A DNA stretch of 64,000 nucleotides from Parapristionchus giblindavisi (Eukaryota; Nematoda; Chromadorea; Rhabditida; Diplogasteridae). Made by a program: the position numbers and the translations under genes. The notes under the pieces were generated by a model. That model made no database searches. It worked only from the letters and a program-made list of their open reading frames with translations, and was not told where the DNA came from. The DNA lies in contig CALSFV010000342.1 in assembly GCA_943737045.1 (NCBI GenBank), forward strand, positions 186,001 to 250,000. The letters are read 5' to 3'. Shown here in pieces: positions 13,901 to 25,900 of the stretch (within the stretch, counting starts at the first letter, position 1; each line of letters starts with the position of its first letter).

Positions 13901-16900
13901 GAGAGTGTGGCCATATGGGAGAGCATTTTTTATATATTTATTTGATACACCCGTGACAGGTGCGACAGCAAATACATAAACGATAAGAAAATTAATACTA
14001 ATAGAAGGGAATTGGGGAAGGTGACAGGGGTTATTTAACGATAGCTATCAGATCACCGGTGTTCCAGTAGTATATGTACACAATAGGGCACACTATTGGC
14101 TAACACGATAAAGTCCCTGTTGGCCGTATGTGTTATTCCGTAATCTTTCTCTCGTTTAGGGACGCTACTGATCTATCCAATGTCGATTTACCGAGGAAGT
14201 TATGGAACGCGGGCGGTCCTATCGGCGCATATTTTTGCCTCGTGTTTCTTGTGAGTATTGTTTTTCCTACGATTATCGATTTTCTTCCAATTATTGATTT
14301 TTTTACGAATTAACCAATTATTGATTTTTTTACGAATTAATTACAGGCTTTCGGCTTCGACATCTTCCCTGCACACGTTTTCCAGTATTTCATGGTGCGT
14401 TTTCCTGTATTGGGAGTAAGATGTTTATCGATTGATCGATTAATTCTACCGTATCCACCAATCAATAAACATTTACCGTGATAATCAATGCAGGTCATAA
14501 ACTGCGTCTTCCAATCAATTATACTTCTGACTTCTCTTCCCGCACAGTCATTCTGGATAATTACAACTGCGCTCATTTTCCTCTGTAAGTGAACTTTGAT
14601 CTTTGATCTTGGATTTTTGATCTTTGATCTTTGATCTTTGCAGTCGGCCTCGCTCGCTGCTTCCGTGCCTGCGTGGGAAGGGATTCCGATCCCGAACAGC
14701 AGAAGCCTTATACTGCAGCTAACTATTACACTCAAGTGAGTTCGAAACTGATTGTGAGCGACTCTCGCAACGAAAACCTGATTACTGTAGATGCGCTTTA
14801 CAGACTCTTTACGGTCGCTTCTACACCTATAAAGTCAGCATACCGACAGCAGACCAGGACCATGAACTGGGTCAATTTCAGGTAGAGCTTCTTTCGAATC
14901 AATTATAAGTATTTGTTTTATATATTTATCACTTGCTCTGGCATGAACGAGACTATTGAAATAATTGTGAAATAATAATAAGTAATCAAATAATAAGTAA
15001 TCGGATAATAAGTAATCATGTTTTAACAAAAATGGGCTGTATTATTTATTATAACACCAGCCGTGAGCTCGGCCAAGTCAAAGGCAGAGGGAAGAGAGAG
15101 ATTGAAGACAAAGAGTGAGAGGAGAAGAAAGGAAGATAGAGAGATGATAGAGAGATTATGTGCGACTAGCACGAAATATGTTTACCTTGGCAAGGGATTT
15201 GTTCTTTTAGTGTAAAAAAGTCAAAATGGCAAATTTTCCTTTTCACTTTTGCAAGACCTCCCGTATTCTCTCGTCTAGCCGAGAGAACAGGGAAAATGAG
15301 AGGGCGTGCAAAAGTGGGAGGGCAAATGTGTCATTGTGATTTTTGGAATAGACTTATTTTTATAATTAATATAATTAATTTAGTTAATTTAATGAAGTTT
15401 CAGGCACCGCCTGCACGGGTTGGTGAGATCTTCTACGGCGAGCTCATTCTCTACGCAATTCTCGTTGGGCAGTCCGTGGCTTCAGGTATGGTACTACTGT
15501 ATCCTAGACACAGCATTCTTTTAAAAAGGGAGCGTAACCTCACTCAAGGGTCTCTTCGACGCGCAATGCTCTCTCGTTGTTAGAGAACAGAAAATTATCG
15601 TTACATTTGCCTGGCGCACGCGTCGACGTAAATTTCAGAGTATGTTGGGTCCCAAGTGGAAAACCCTGCCGCCATACCATTTCGTTTATTGTCACTGTGA
15701 AAGTTCGCCGAACTACAGAATTTGCAAAAGAACCAGTGCGAATGGGATTAGAACCCACTAAGAAATAGTGCGAGACAAAGGAACTTGTCAATACACCATT
15801 GGGTAGATACATGGGATGCGATAGACGAACTGGACATACCGAGTGATAGGGAATAGGGGTGGATAGAGATGAGATAAAAGTTCCACGAACTTTTCATCCA
15901 CGATGGGCTATTCTCAAAATGGGAGGTTAGAGAAAAAACGAGAGAGCATTTATAATTGAGAGTGCGCAGAGAAATTCAATTCTTCCATGCTACTTAGAGA
16001 GGGGAAGATTTGGGAATCGCTCTCGTTGTCTAACTTTCTCTACTGATCTATCGCTCTCTCACTCGAAAAGTTCACTCTCTTTATGACACTAGCCCATACC
16101 CTCAAAAATGGATTGAACTTCCACCCGATTCCCATCATTTATAAGGGGAAAAGGGAGCGAACTTCTTGATCTCGCTCCCTTTTAGAAGGGAATTGGTACG
16201 GCGGCTGATTGCCATCTCAGAGGCACGGTAGGAAGTTACCGTAACCATCGATCAATAATGGTTGGCTGCCGTAACATACAGTGACCTTTTACCGTACCTC
16301 TGATGACAATCAGGGCTTTCCGCTTGGGACCAAACACACTCCAAAATTTATGTCGACGCGTACGCCAGGCAAATGTAACGATATTTTCCGTGACGGCGTA
16401 GGCGTTTCGAATTAGCTTGTGGTGTCACTTTATGCAAGCCGTTTTTTTCTGATGAGTGCGTAAAATGAGGATAGTTAAAATTTTTAAAAAAATATCATAC
16501 ATCCAGAGATGCGACAACGTTTGAAACTTTTTCTTCGCTTTCGTTATCAGGGCGCTCTCCAAGCTCTAAAAGACTCCTCCCGCTATCCAACACTAATCGA
16601 TTTTTAATCTATGCAAACTCAGTAATATTCCCGCCAATCAATCGATAATATCCCATCCAATCCATCGATATTTTCTCCCACAATCAATCAATAATATCTT
16701 CAAATCAATCGATAATTTCAGGCATCTTTCCGGGCCTTGTCTCCGCTTGCAGCGTACTCATTGGTGTTGTGTTCTCCGTGAACTCCGAGGCCAAATTAAT
16801 CGGGTACAGGATATCGATTGACTATGACCTCGAAAAATCAATAATTACAGTATTCTCTTCGGCTACTGCGGACGCTTTGTCGCTCTGCTCGTGCAGTATG

Positions 16901-16932
16901 CGGTGATCCACCTGTTGAAATCGACTGTTTAA
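10932..16932 (+). CDS. Multi-pass membrane protein, paralogue 1 (401 aa)
   Basis: Fourteen exons: 10932-11000, 11183-11272, 12157-12252, 12936-12989, 13182-13370, 13773-13834, 14160-14250, 14347-14394, 14494-14584, 14644-14735, 14804-14881, 15404-15485, 16722-16803, 16851-16932. All introns are GT-AG, and the joined frame has no stop until TAA at 16930. About eight hydrophobic segments are visible: residues 27-46, 104-121, 167-187, 206-225, 234-264 (long, contains Pro), 326-347, 348-367 and 375-396. The N-terminus is short and basic, with no signal peptide. Motifs shared by all complete copies include DPNPKTLRD (residues 89-97; exon 4), FP-x-HVFQYF (exon 8; FPEYVFQYF in copy 2) and LFG-x-CG (exon 14). 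The start differs from its paralogues (MEVGWREPTPSDRPCKWK). Exon 5 is 26-30 codons longer than in the others, with an Arg/Gly-rich insertion after the second membrane segment. I do not recognise the family; a receptor- or transporter-like role is only an inference from topology. Confidence 0.85.
11598..12015. mobile_element. Fold-back element in intron 2 of copy 1
   Basis: GATCCCGGGGGTCCCCTCG pairs with CGGGGATCCCCGGGATC, and the arms continue through AATATCAGGTGTGACAATTG / CAATTGTCACACCTGATATT. The loop is AT-rich. No frame of interest. Confidence 0.85.
12325..12430. mobile_element. Short MITE with GTTACATTTGCC termini
   Basis: GTTACATTTGCCGTACATGC with CCTACGCCGTAACC is mirrored by GGTTACGGCGTAGGCACGTA and AATGTAA. 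Related ends occur at 15596-16383, about 27725 and 32982-33062. Confidence 0.8.
12500..12680 (+). mobile_element. SINE-3-like element with tRNA-like head
   Basis: TAGCTCAGTGGTTAG (A-box region) and GTGGGTTCGATTCTCG (B box) resemble a tRNA, followed by AAAAACTCGCGCCTTTCCCT, as in other SINE-3 copies. The acceptor and anticodon stems do not pair properly, so it is not a functional tRNA gene. Confidence 0.65.
13537..13614. mobile_element. Palindromic MITE, CTCTGGTATTT termini
   Basis: This is a near-perfect 78-bp palindrome: CTCTGGTATTTTGCCACTT and its reverse complement around a TAGTTT/GACGT-type centre. Longer relatives are at 17007-17214 and 61453-61553. Confidence 0.85.
13852..13925. repeat. 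Fold-back A remnant in intron 6 of copy 1
   Basis: TCTGGCCGCATGCTCTCGCT, a short loop and GCGAGAGAGTGTGGCCATA form the inner stem of the family. A paralogous remnant sits at 35038-35105 in intron 6 of copy 3, so the insertion predates that duplication. Confidence 0.7.
14591..14640 (+). repeat. Intronic GATCTTT heptamer tract (intron 9, copy 1)
   Basis: Repeats of TGATCTT fill the end of intron 9 up to the acceptor. Equivalent tracts precede exon 10 in copy 2 (26755-26806), copy 3 (37222-37277) and copy 4 (55623-55641). Similar tracts follow exon 1 and precede exon 2 in most copies, and the reverse-orientation GATCAAA follows exon 5. Confidence 0.85.
15596..16383. mobile_element. Fold-back element in intron 12 of copy 1
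   Basis: TATCGTTACATTTGCCTGGC, then CGTCGACGTAAATTT are mirrored at 16340-16383. The interior contains further stems (AAAGGGAGCGAACTTC and its mate). Near 15748-15800, on the minus strand, a degenerate tRNA-like A/B box pair (TGGTGTATTGAC, GGGTTCTAATCCC) suggests a captured SINE head. Confidence 0.8.
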
Positions 16933-17006
16933 TCGATTATCGATCGATTCGAATGATCTACCTCATTGAAATGATTATACCATCATTCTACCTCTTTGTG
17001 TATCAA

Positions 17007-17214
17007 CTCTGGTATTTCCAAACTAGTAGTTTACTTACGTGACGTCACAGCCTAGTAGTTTACTGCTAGTTTACTACAAGTGAAAGAACATTTGACGAAA
17101 TGTGTTACCGTATTATACACCACTTCTAATAAACTTACGTTTAACTAGCCGTAGACTTGCAAGTCAACAGCTAGTGTGAAATATAAGTAAACTACTAGTT
17201 TGAAAATACCAGAG
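17007..17214. mobile_element. MITE with CTCTGGTATTT termini
   Basis: CTCTGGTATTTCCAAACTAG at the left and CTAGTTTGAAAATACCAGAG at the right enclose further TAGTAGTTTAC repeats and a GTGACGTCAC core. It lies just downstream of the copy 1 stop codon. Confidence 0.85.
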
Positions 17215-17285
17215 AAGCAATCTTTATCCTCATTGTTTTTCTTCGTTTTCCAAATGTTTTTGATGTAGCGAAAATCGCGTAATCC

Positions 17286-17407
17286 TTAAAGGCACATCCC
17301 GAGCTAACTTGGCATTCTCCGCACTGACAATGCTCTCTCGCTTTCGTTATTAACGAGAGGGCGTTGCCAGAGCGGAGAGTAAAATTAAGTCGGGATGCGC
17401 CTTTGAA
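17286..17407. mobile_element. Fold-back A, full-length copy
   Basis: About 120 bp: AAAGGCACATCCCGAGCTAA at the left, GGGATGCGCCTTT at the right, a palindromic middle with CTCTCGCTTTCGTTATTAACGAGAG-like stem and loop. This short hairpin family is the most numerous in the window. Confidence 0.85.
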
Positions 17408-17504
17408 TTTACTCGACTTGCGCACGCCACGTCCGCGTCTATTTTTAATCTTGCGATAAGTCAAACTTCATATAAACATTTTTTTTTCGGGATTTTCGGT
17501 GGAG

Positions 17505-17690
17505 GAGGGGGGTAGGCCAAAATTTCGTTCGGACTTTGCACATTTTAAAATGGATGTGGACGTACGCAATTTTAACAACATATTAGTAACGATAAACATA
17601 GTATTCTTTCTGATGATAAAGTTTATGTTGAACAAATTGTTTGTGTGAATAAATTAACAATTGGTCTTTAAATATCGACATTAAATACAT
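17505..17690 (+). repeat. 3'-flank block of copy 1 unit
   Basis: Contains TAGGCCAAAATTTCGTTCGG, CTGATGATAAAG and GTGAATAAATT with a candidate AATAAA at about 17648. The same block follows copies 2-4 and stands alone at 4905-5420. At about 720 nt past the stop codon it could hold the polyadenylation signal, but this is uncertain. Confidence 0.65.
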
Positions 17691-17994
17691 ATATACAAAT
17701 ACATAATACATAATACATTAAATACATATATACATATAATATATATTAAGTACCGTGCAATAGTATACCAAAAAGTACATTTTTCAATAAAACTTGCTTG
17801 TATGCAGCCAATCAGCTTAATTATTTGATATGTTGTGCGCACAGGTCTTACCATCTTATCGTGTAAGAAAAAGAGCGACATTTATCAAAAATCTGAAAAA
17901 TTTAATGAATTTTCTGATATTTTCATGGTTGAGAGAGATTGTGTGAAAGAATGTTCTTAGCAGAACTGAACAGCGTCTACCTCCACATGTACAG

Positions 17995-18260
17995 CAGAAG
18001 AGCAATGATACTTGTTGCGTTAAAGATGGTGGCTCGCGAATATTCATGTAAATCACTACACCCCTCTGGTGCGAATGCAAAGTGATATGCGAGAAGTTAG
18101 CACTGCCACTCATCTATCCAATAGTACAGTGGCAAACGTTCAGACACGTTACCCATTTGTCGCAACTTCGTAACCTATTGCCGAATTTCCTCAATTTTCA
18201 AAAAGTGCGCCTTTCCCTACACGGGCCAGATGATTCTTTGATGTTTCTAGCGATCAAGAA
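17995..18260 (+). mobile_element. SINE-3 copy, degenerate
   Basis: GCGAATATTCATGTAAATC, AAGTGATATGCGAGAAGTTAG, a decayed tRNA-like part with TTGCCGAATTTCCTCAATTT, then AAAAAGTGCGCCTTTCCCT. The layout matches the reversed copy at 31840-32185. Confidence 0.6.
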
Positions 18261-18504
18261 GCTGAATCACATAAAATAAATAGTGTACGGTATGTAGAAT
18301 CACTTTTGCTACCTTTCTGTCTTCACAATTTGATCACGAAAACATTTGTGGTATGTACACCAGCTTTATAGCGAGCAATGGAGAAAGCACAGCTGATTTC
18401 GTCATACCAATAGGTGAGGGGATGCACATCTGGCTGGGAAAGAGCTGCTACCTATCAGGATTGATGGTAATTTCGAGTACATATCAGAATCAAACAAATT
18501 TGAA

Positions 18505-18598
18505 ACCATCAGCCTTATCAACACTCTCTTGCTTTATTTGTCTGCGAGAGAGTGTGGTCAGAGCGGAGAGTAAAATTAGCACGGGTGTGCCACTCTCT
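18505..18598. repeat. Fold-back A, partial
   Basis: ACACTCTCTTGCTTTATTTG with GCGAGAGAGTGTGGTCAGAG, then AAATTAGCACGGGTGTGCC. The left outer arm is eroded. Confidence 0.7.
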
Positions 18599-18639
18599 TC
18601 TGCTCCTTCGCCATATGACGTCCACAGGGTTCGGGCGAG

Positions 18640-18860
18640 ATTGGCGCAACTTCTCTCTCTTTCTCTGCCATCTCTCTCTCCTCTTGGAGGCGCGCTCTCT
18701 CGTTCGCACTATCTGTCTCACTCTTCACTGTGTTCCCTCTTCCCTTCCTCTTCCCTATTCTGATCTTGCCCATCTTGTCTCTCTGTCATGCACAATCCAT
18801 ATTCATTCTTCTACTCACTCCCTCTCCACTCAGTCTCGTCCAAGTCCCTGTTACTTATAA
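18640..18860 (+). repeat. CT-rich block upstream of gene copy 2
   Basis: Starts with GGTTCGGGCGAGATTGGCGC and CT repeats and ends CAAGTCCCTGTTACTTATAA. It is paralogous to the blocks at 5990, 29640, 46424 and 61590. Confidence 0.75.
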
Positions 18861-18929
18861 TTTATTGTTAGGTGATATTAACCCCTAACAAGTCACTGGG
18901 CACACTAATCACTTATTCCAAATAAGCTA

Positions 18930-19240
18930 TTAAGTGATAACGTTATGTGCCTTCATCTTTATGCAGAATGAATCAAAGAATTGTGGTTGTCTTGCGCATC
19001 TTGCTTCTTCTTCTTCTTCTTCTTCTCCTTCTATTTCTTCGAATAGAGTTATCCTATTTGATCACGTTCATTTGACCAATTATGTATTTCCAAACAATCC
19101 TCATTCATCTTTCACTCCTGAGAAATTCATTATCATATTCGTTATCGTTATCATAGAAATCTTCCTTTCTATCATCAAGCGTTTCATTTCATGAATACCT
19201 ATAAATAATATTATTATATTCTCTCTCTCTTTTTTTGAAG
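18930..19240 (+). other. Unit flank with unexpanded ATT site
   Basis: It matches 6690-6940, including GCGTTTCATTTCATGAAT at the point where the copy 1 unit starts its 2.5-kb ATT run. Here only AATAATATTATTATATT is present. No gene is seen between this point and copy 2 apart from repeat remnants. Confidence 0.7.
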
Positions 19241-19735
19241 GAAGATGTGCGAGTTGTTGAGGATACTGTCCCCTATCTCGTCTTTGTAATTATGATTTAC
19301 AAATTCTATTACTTCCCTTCCCCTGGCTACGACGATAATACGTGATCGTTCTTTGATCATAGCAGAGAACGTGCAAATGTGAGAGAGTACAGACAGAGTG
19401 AGAGAGTGTGGGGCAGTGAGAGAGTCCAGAGAGAGAAATCTATGCCCTCTTCAGTGATCTACCATCAATAGTGTTTACGCATGGGTGATTCTCTAACTTC
19501 TCGATCGATTCCCAGCAGATATAATTCATTTCTTCTATGTATGTCCCTCTTCCTCTCCTATTTCTTTCATTATTTCATTTTATCATATTTTCATACAATT
19601 TTGTTGTTGTCTATCGATTTGCCAACATCGATTGGATAGGATACGAGTCGCTTCCTATCCAGTCTGTCTTTTCTCTTTCACAATGTTCTGGCACTGCCCC
19701 AGCGCGGATGTCAATCGCTATTTTCAAAAACTACT

Positions 19736-19815
19736 GACAATTCGCTCTCGCAGACAAAGAAAGCGAGAGAGTGTGGCCAGAGTGGATTGTTTCAAATTAG
19801 TTTGGATGTTGCTTT
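19736..19815. repeat. Fold-back A, partial
   Basis: TTCGCTCTCGCAGACAAAGA, then GCGAGAGAGTGTGGCCAGAG and TTTCAAATTAGTTTGGATG. The left outer arm is lost. Confidence 0.7.
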
Positions 19816-19959
19816 ATTCCAGCGCATGAGCACTTTTTCTTTTCAAAAGTAGTCTCTGCTCGCAAACGTAAAGTGTCACTACATTATCGTTTGATCTTTC
19901 GATCTTTGATCTTTGATCTCTACCATTATCATTTCAGAGTCTCCCACTCTTGAGCAGCC

Positions 19960-22900
19960 ATGCCGGTAGGCTGGTGTGAGTCAATCCCGTTCGACCGTCT
20001 ACGCAAATGGAAACGCAATGTGTCCAAGGTTTGATTGATCTTTGATCTTTGATCTTTTATCTTTGATCTTTGTTCCAGGCCACTCCATATCTCTGGCCGG
20101 TCATCACCACGATGATGGCGACGCAGATAATCTGGATCGGAGTCTATCAATGTAGGGATAAGGACAATGTAAGTTTGTGAAGATATTCTTAAAGGTGCAC
20201 CCGAACTGCATTTCTGCGTTTAGCTGTTAGAACCCTTACAATATAGAGGTTGACGCACGCTACATAATAATCTTTCATATCCAACTATCGATTGATTGCA
20301 GATCGTGCGATTTACCCAGTACATGGCAGGAGATGAATCTCTAGTAAGAATACGGACCGACAACAACTCCATGGCGACCATGTTCCATAGTGATAAGGTA
20401 TGAAAAGTCAGGAAACGAAAAGAAAAATGAGGGAAAACTAAGGTTTGAAAAGTCACGAAACGAAAAGAAAATCAGATTAAACTCTCTTCGTTTTATGCAC
20501 TCTCTCGCCTTCTTGCGCAACATAAAACATGTAGCAACAGCTAATTTGGATCTGGCAACACCCCTTTCTATCTTTGTCTGTGAGAGAGTGTGGCCATAGC
20601 GGAGAGTAAAATTAGCGTGTGGTGTGCCTTTAATAAGAGAATGTCTTTAACATTTCCTCGGTCACAATCACCAACAAATAAATCAATAAATCCATTTCAG
20701 GACTTCCATGATCCCAACCCGAAGACACTCCGAGACGTTGCTACTGAATCGCTGGTAATTGTTCATATTCATTTTTTTAAAGATGGAGACCCTCGAATTT
20801 TTTCGTGATAAGACTGTAGAATGATAGAGATTCATCACATGAATCGAAAGACATATGTTTGAAGCTTGCTATGCGTCTTGAAAGTACAACTTTCAATGCT
20901 TGTGGAGAGTACCTATCCGATTTGCATACTTGACTTTCTCAATTTACCCATTGTCCCTTACGCCAATACATCCCCAAAGCCGAGGTGCATGAGAAAAATG
21001 GCATGCTCGGTGTTCGGTAAGCTGTCAATGGCATGTACCAGTGGGAGCTGCTACCCGAAGGACAAGCCATCAACGCCACCTATTACGCTTCCCAACTACG
21101 TACTCCCAAGCGGAAACTCGAATCTTCACGGGCGGCAGGCGATCGAATTGTCTTACAGAACTACAGTATGCGCCCCAACATGGCGAAGGCCGTCAAGAAG
21201 GTGCTGATGACGTTTGGCTGACGAGTCCTCACCCACCCCACGTATACCCCGGACCATGCCCCCTCCCATTATTGGCTCATCGGTGATATGCATCGTGTCC
21301 TGGCGGGGAAGCACTTCAAGACTCGAGCCGAGGTCGAATCGTGACTGATCATACTTCGCCTCCAAGTGGTAATCACCTGCCCACACTTTGGCAGAAGGCC
21401 ATCCATAATGATGGCGACGGCAGTATGACATTTTGGAATTGCCGTTTAAGAACGAGGACGTTTTGGAACCGTACAAATAGGAACGATGCCGAATTAGAAC
21501 GAGACACTTTGGAACTAGACATTTTGGAACTCTCCCGTTTTGGAACGCCCCCATTTTGGAACTCTCCCATTTTGGAACTCGGCCGTTTTGGAACCGGGAC
21601 ATTTTGGAACTCGGCCATTTTGGAACTCGGATGTTTTGGAACCGGGACATTTTGGAACTCGGCCGTTTTGGAACCGGGACATTTTGGAACTCGGCCATTT
21701 TGGAACTCGGATGTTTTGGAACCGGGACATTTTGGAACTCGGCCATTTTGGAACTCGGATGTTTTGGAACCGGGACATTTTGGAACTCGGCCGTTTAGGA
21801 ACCGGGACATTATGGAACTCAGATGTTTTGGAACCAGGACATTTTAGTATTCCCCGCGTTGCTTTTCACTTTTACTACTTTTTTTCTGTAAAATATCTCA
21901 AAGGTTACATGATTATTTTCGTGAACAAACTGAAGGAAGCAGAAAGATGGCAAAATATATTCTGCATACCGTGTACTAAATCATTTTTTATCTAACTGCG
22001 CGTATTGATTGATAGATTCACAAACAAATCACTGCTTGAAGTTCAGGCAAAGGCACGCTTTTTGAAAATTGTAAGATTCGGCAACAGATATAGAACCCGC
22101 GACAATCTAGTATCAAATCAGCGGGTTTGCCACTACAATATGGGGTGGGCAAGAGTGCACTGAAATTTTTCCATATCATTTGTACTAGAGGATTGCATAA
22201 ACATTCGCGATTCTCCATCTTCAATCAATGCGAAAGTCAACGAAACGGGATTCAAGCCAAATCTTTGTTTATTTTTAGTCTCTGGGGCTGTAAAACTACC
22301 GTAGAATATCCCCTTACCACAACTTTACTTCAAAGGACAAGCAAACCAAACTACCTTTCTAGCTAGAAGAAATAACGTATGTGGGCTTCAACATAGGCAA
22401 CATAGGTCAATCTTTGCCGTGCCTTGAACGTTTTTCAGAAATAAAGTACATTTAGGAGAGAAAAATCCGGAACGCCCAAAAAATGTACATTTTGCAAATG
22501 AATGTAGAATGAACAAAAGTAACTTTGACGACCAAACTAAATTCCACGGTTTTGTTATCACGGCTACAGGGAATGCCCATATTTATTAGGATTTAGCTTT
22601 AATCCCATTCCCGGACTTTCGGATGACTTTTAAGTATGTCTAACAATTAAACACGCGAGAAATATTTTTTAAACGATGAAAACCTGAGAATTACGCAAAT
22701 AATGAATGCATTCAAAAAGTTTAGAAAATTTGTTCCATGGGTATAAGAGTAGAAAAATGTATCAATTGATATACAGTAGCGCCGGAAAGTCAAAATACAC
22801 TTTTTATTTCTGGTGTAATTTTGGCGTCAGATGAGATATCAAGCTGAAAGTTGTACATGATGTACCCGTAGTATGTACGTATTCGATCCTCTTATAAGGT

Positions 22901-25900
22901 CTCACGGGCGTTTCTGGTTATTGTATAGTGATGACGCTACCGAACAACACTTTTTCGAAAATTCATTATTCTTTTAGAGATTTTTTCGTACTCGCCAAAC
23001 TTCGTGAGCATAGAGAGAACTACAAGGTCTATCCAGAAAAAAAAGTTTCAGGTTGCTGCGAATTCGGGTATTGGCTGCAGACTTGCTGCTATAACGCGGT
23101 CGCAAAATCATATCTCGGCTTCTAGAAGAGCTTCAATGGAGTTCAAAGCAACAAACTGATTTTCCTTTTGATTCCTGATGATCCTGTAAGTATGGTAGCG
23201 CTAGCTCATCATTCATCCTCTTGTATCGAAAAAGTCACTTTTTTACAAGACCCAACTTTGAAAAATAACAATTCTGAGGGCGGATTTTGTAAAAATCTGG
23301 TTTTTGGATAAGAATGTTGCAAATCTATTTATTAACAGATTCCCCGCTTTTTAGAGCGATTGATATTCTTTCTTGCCTGCGGCAGTCGATTATCTGAAGG
23401 ATAGTCGTTTAGGCCGCTCTCCCTTCTCATCTCGCGACCCGCAAACATCTCTGGGCATTACACACTGCTCAACGTGCTTTTATAAATGAAATCACTCTAA
23501 AACTTATTCTCGATAATCCTGAACATCACAGTCTATAAAAGAAAGCGTTTTTGATCTTCTTTGATCGAATGAAACAACTTTTCATTATGATTTTGAGCAC
23601 AATTTGACGAAAAATGAGCAAAGATCAAAGATCAAATATCGAAAACACAAAGATCACAGACCAAAAACTGGATTCATACAGTGTTTCTCTATTCTGACTA
23701 ATCAAATCACTAAAAGCGGCTAAATCGTTATTGAGCAGTGTCAAAAGCATAGAGATGTGTACGGGTCGCGAGATGAGAAGGGAGCGCGGCGTAAACGACT
23801 AGCCTTCAGATAATCGACTGCCGCAGGCAAGCAAGATTAGCGATCGCTCTAAAAAGCGGGGAATCAATTAATTAATATATTTTCTACATTTCTATCCAAA
23901 AACCAGATTTGTACAAGGTCCGCCCTCAGAATTGTGATTTTTCAAAGTTGGGTCTTGTAAAAAAGTGACTTTTTCGATCCATGAAGATGAATGATGAGCT
24001 AGCGCTACCATACTTACAGGATCATCAGGAATCACCAAGAGAATCAGTTTGCTGCTTTGAACTCCACTGAAGCTCTTCTAGAAGCCGAGATATGATTTTG
24101 CGACCGCGTTATTGCAGCAAGTCTGCAGCCAATTCCCGAATTCGCAGCAACCTGAAACTTTTTTTCTGTATAGACCTTGTAGTTCTCTCTATGCTCACGA
24201 AGTTTGGCGAGTACGAAAAAATCCCTGAAAGAATAATGAATTTTCGAAAAAGTGTTGTTCGGTAGCGTCATCACTATACAATAACCAGAAACGCCCGTGA
24301 GACCTTATAAGAGGATCGAATACGTACATACTACGGGTACATCATGTACAAGTTTCAGCTTGATATCTCATCTGACGCCAAAATTACACCAGAAATAAAA
24401 AGTGTATTTTGACTTTCCGGCGCTACTGTATATATATATTTTTAAACGGGGAGTACCAAAATATCCCGGTTCCAAGTCGGCCGAGTTCCAAAATGTCCCG
24501 GTTCCAAAACATCCGAGTTCCAAAATGGCCGAGTTCCAAAATGTCCCGGTTCCAAAACAGCCGAGTTCCAAAATGTCCCGGTACCAAAACGGCCGGGTTC
24601 CAAAATGTCCCGGTTCCAAAACATCCGAGTTCCAAAACAGCTGAGTTCCAAAATGGCCGAGTTCCAAAATGTCCCGGTTCCAAAACGGTCGAGTTCCAAA
24701 ATGTCCCGGTTACAAAATGTCCCGGTTCCAAAATGGGGTAGTTCCAAAATGTCTGGTTCCATAACGGCATGGTTCCTATTCGGCATAATTCCAAAATGTC
24801 TTGTTCTTATTCGTCCAGTTCCAAAATGACCTCGTTCCACAACGGCAGTTCCAAAATGTCATACTGCCGATGGCGACTACTACGATTCACACGCTCATTC
24901 AATGATAAAGAAATTTCAAGTCAAATTTGAAGTTCAAAATCCGCGGTTAATTATGACTCAACCTAATATTACTTAAAAATGCACACCTCAAAATTTATAC
25001 TTATGCAAATTTCTTGGGACCGGTAAACTTTCATGGGACCCGTAAAGTAGAACAAAGCCATTTTCAGTCATTTATGACCATCGTCAACAGCACCAAAAAG
25101 TTGACTGTTCACTGATTTTTGTTGATTCTTTCGCCAACGACCTCACATATTCCCTTATAAATATAGGAATTCGACTGCTATGAGAGAATATTTCTCTTGC
25201 CTATAAATTACGTAATGAGACGCTACTAGGAAATTTGTCCTCTTTGTATTATCGTACATCGAAAAATCATTGGATCATGATTCATCTGAACCATTCTGAA
25301 TGGTTCTAGCAGATCAAACGCGATTATGGCCGAATGGGGCATTTTTACGCTCTCTCTTTCTTTTCATTATTTTTCTTTCACTCTAATCTAGTTAGTCCGT
25401 GAGAATCGCAATTTAACATTGTGTTTTTTCATAAAATCATCATTTTTATTTATTAATAAATCGTTCCGATGAAATCATTTTGGGGGGCTACCGATTTCCC
25501 GGTTCCGGTTCTGTGATATCATCGGAACGATTTATTAATAAATAAAAATGATGATTTTATGAAAAACACAATATTAAATTGCGATTCTCGCGGACTAACT
25601 AGATTAGAGTGAAAGAAAAATAATGAAAAGAAAGAGAGAGCGTAAAAATGCCCCATTCGGCCATAATCGCGTTTGATCTGCTAGAACCATTCAGAATGGT
25701 TCAGATGAATCATGATCCAATGATTTTTCGATGTACGATACATCATTGCGCCTCGGGAGTAGATGAATTAAATTAAATTATATAAAGTAATATTAATTAA
25801 ATTTTATTTTATGATTGCAGCTTCTCGTCCCAATTTTGGCGGCGATGGTCGCTATTTTTGAGGCGCTGGACTTCCTGTCATCCAAGTGCAAGAAAACAGA

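Larger units (their letters stand above)
21419..24868. mobile_element. Fold-back element with minisatellite arms and 9-bp TSD
   Basis: It begins GGCAGTATGACATTTTGGAA and ends in the reverse complement. It is flanked by the perfect 9-bp direct repeat GATGGCGAC (21410-21418 and 24869-24877). Both arms (21419-21860 and about 24440-24868) are built from 15-17-bp units TTTTGGAACTCGGCCR / TTTTGGAACCGGGACA. The loop holds a reversed SINE-3 and a 1.66-kb TA-flanked fold-back. A 9-bp duplication and long inverted repeats suggest a Mutator-like or fold-back (FB) type. No transposase is seen. Without insert it rejoins the mariner reading frame exactly. Confidence 0.88.

Noticed and set aside
21515..21847. 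Repetitive frames rich in FWN or VPK motifs, also at 24368-24840
   Set aside because: Shadows of the TTTTGGAAC minisatellite arms; the opposite strand is open too because of the repeat period.
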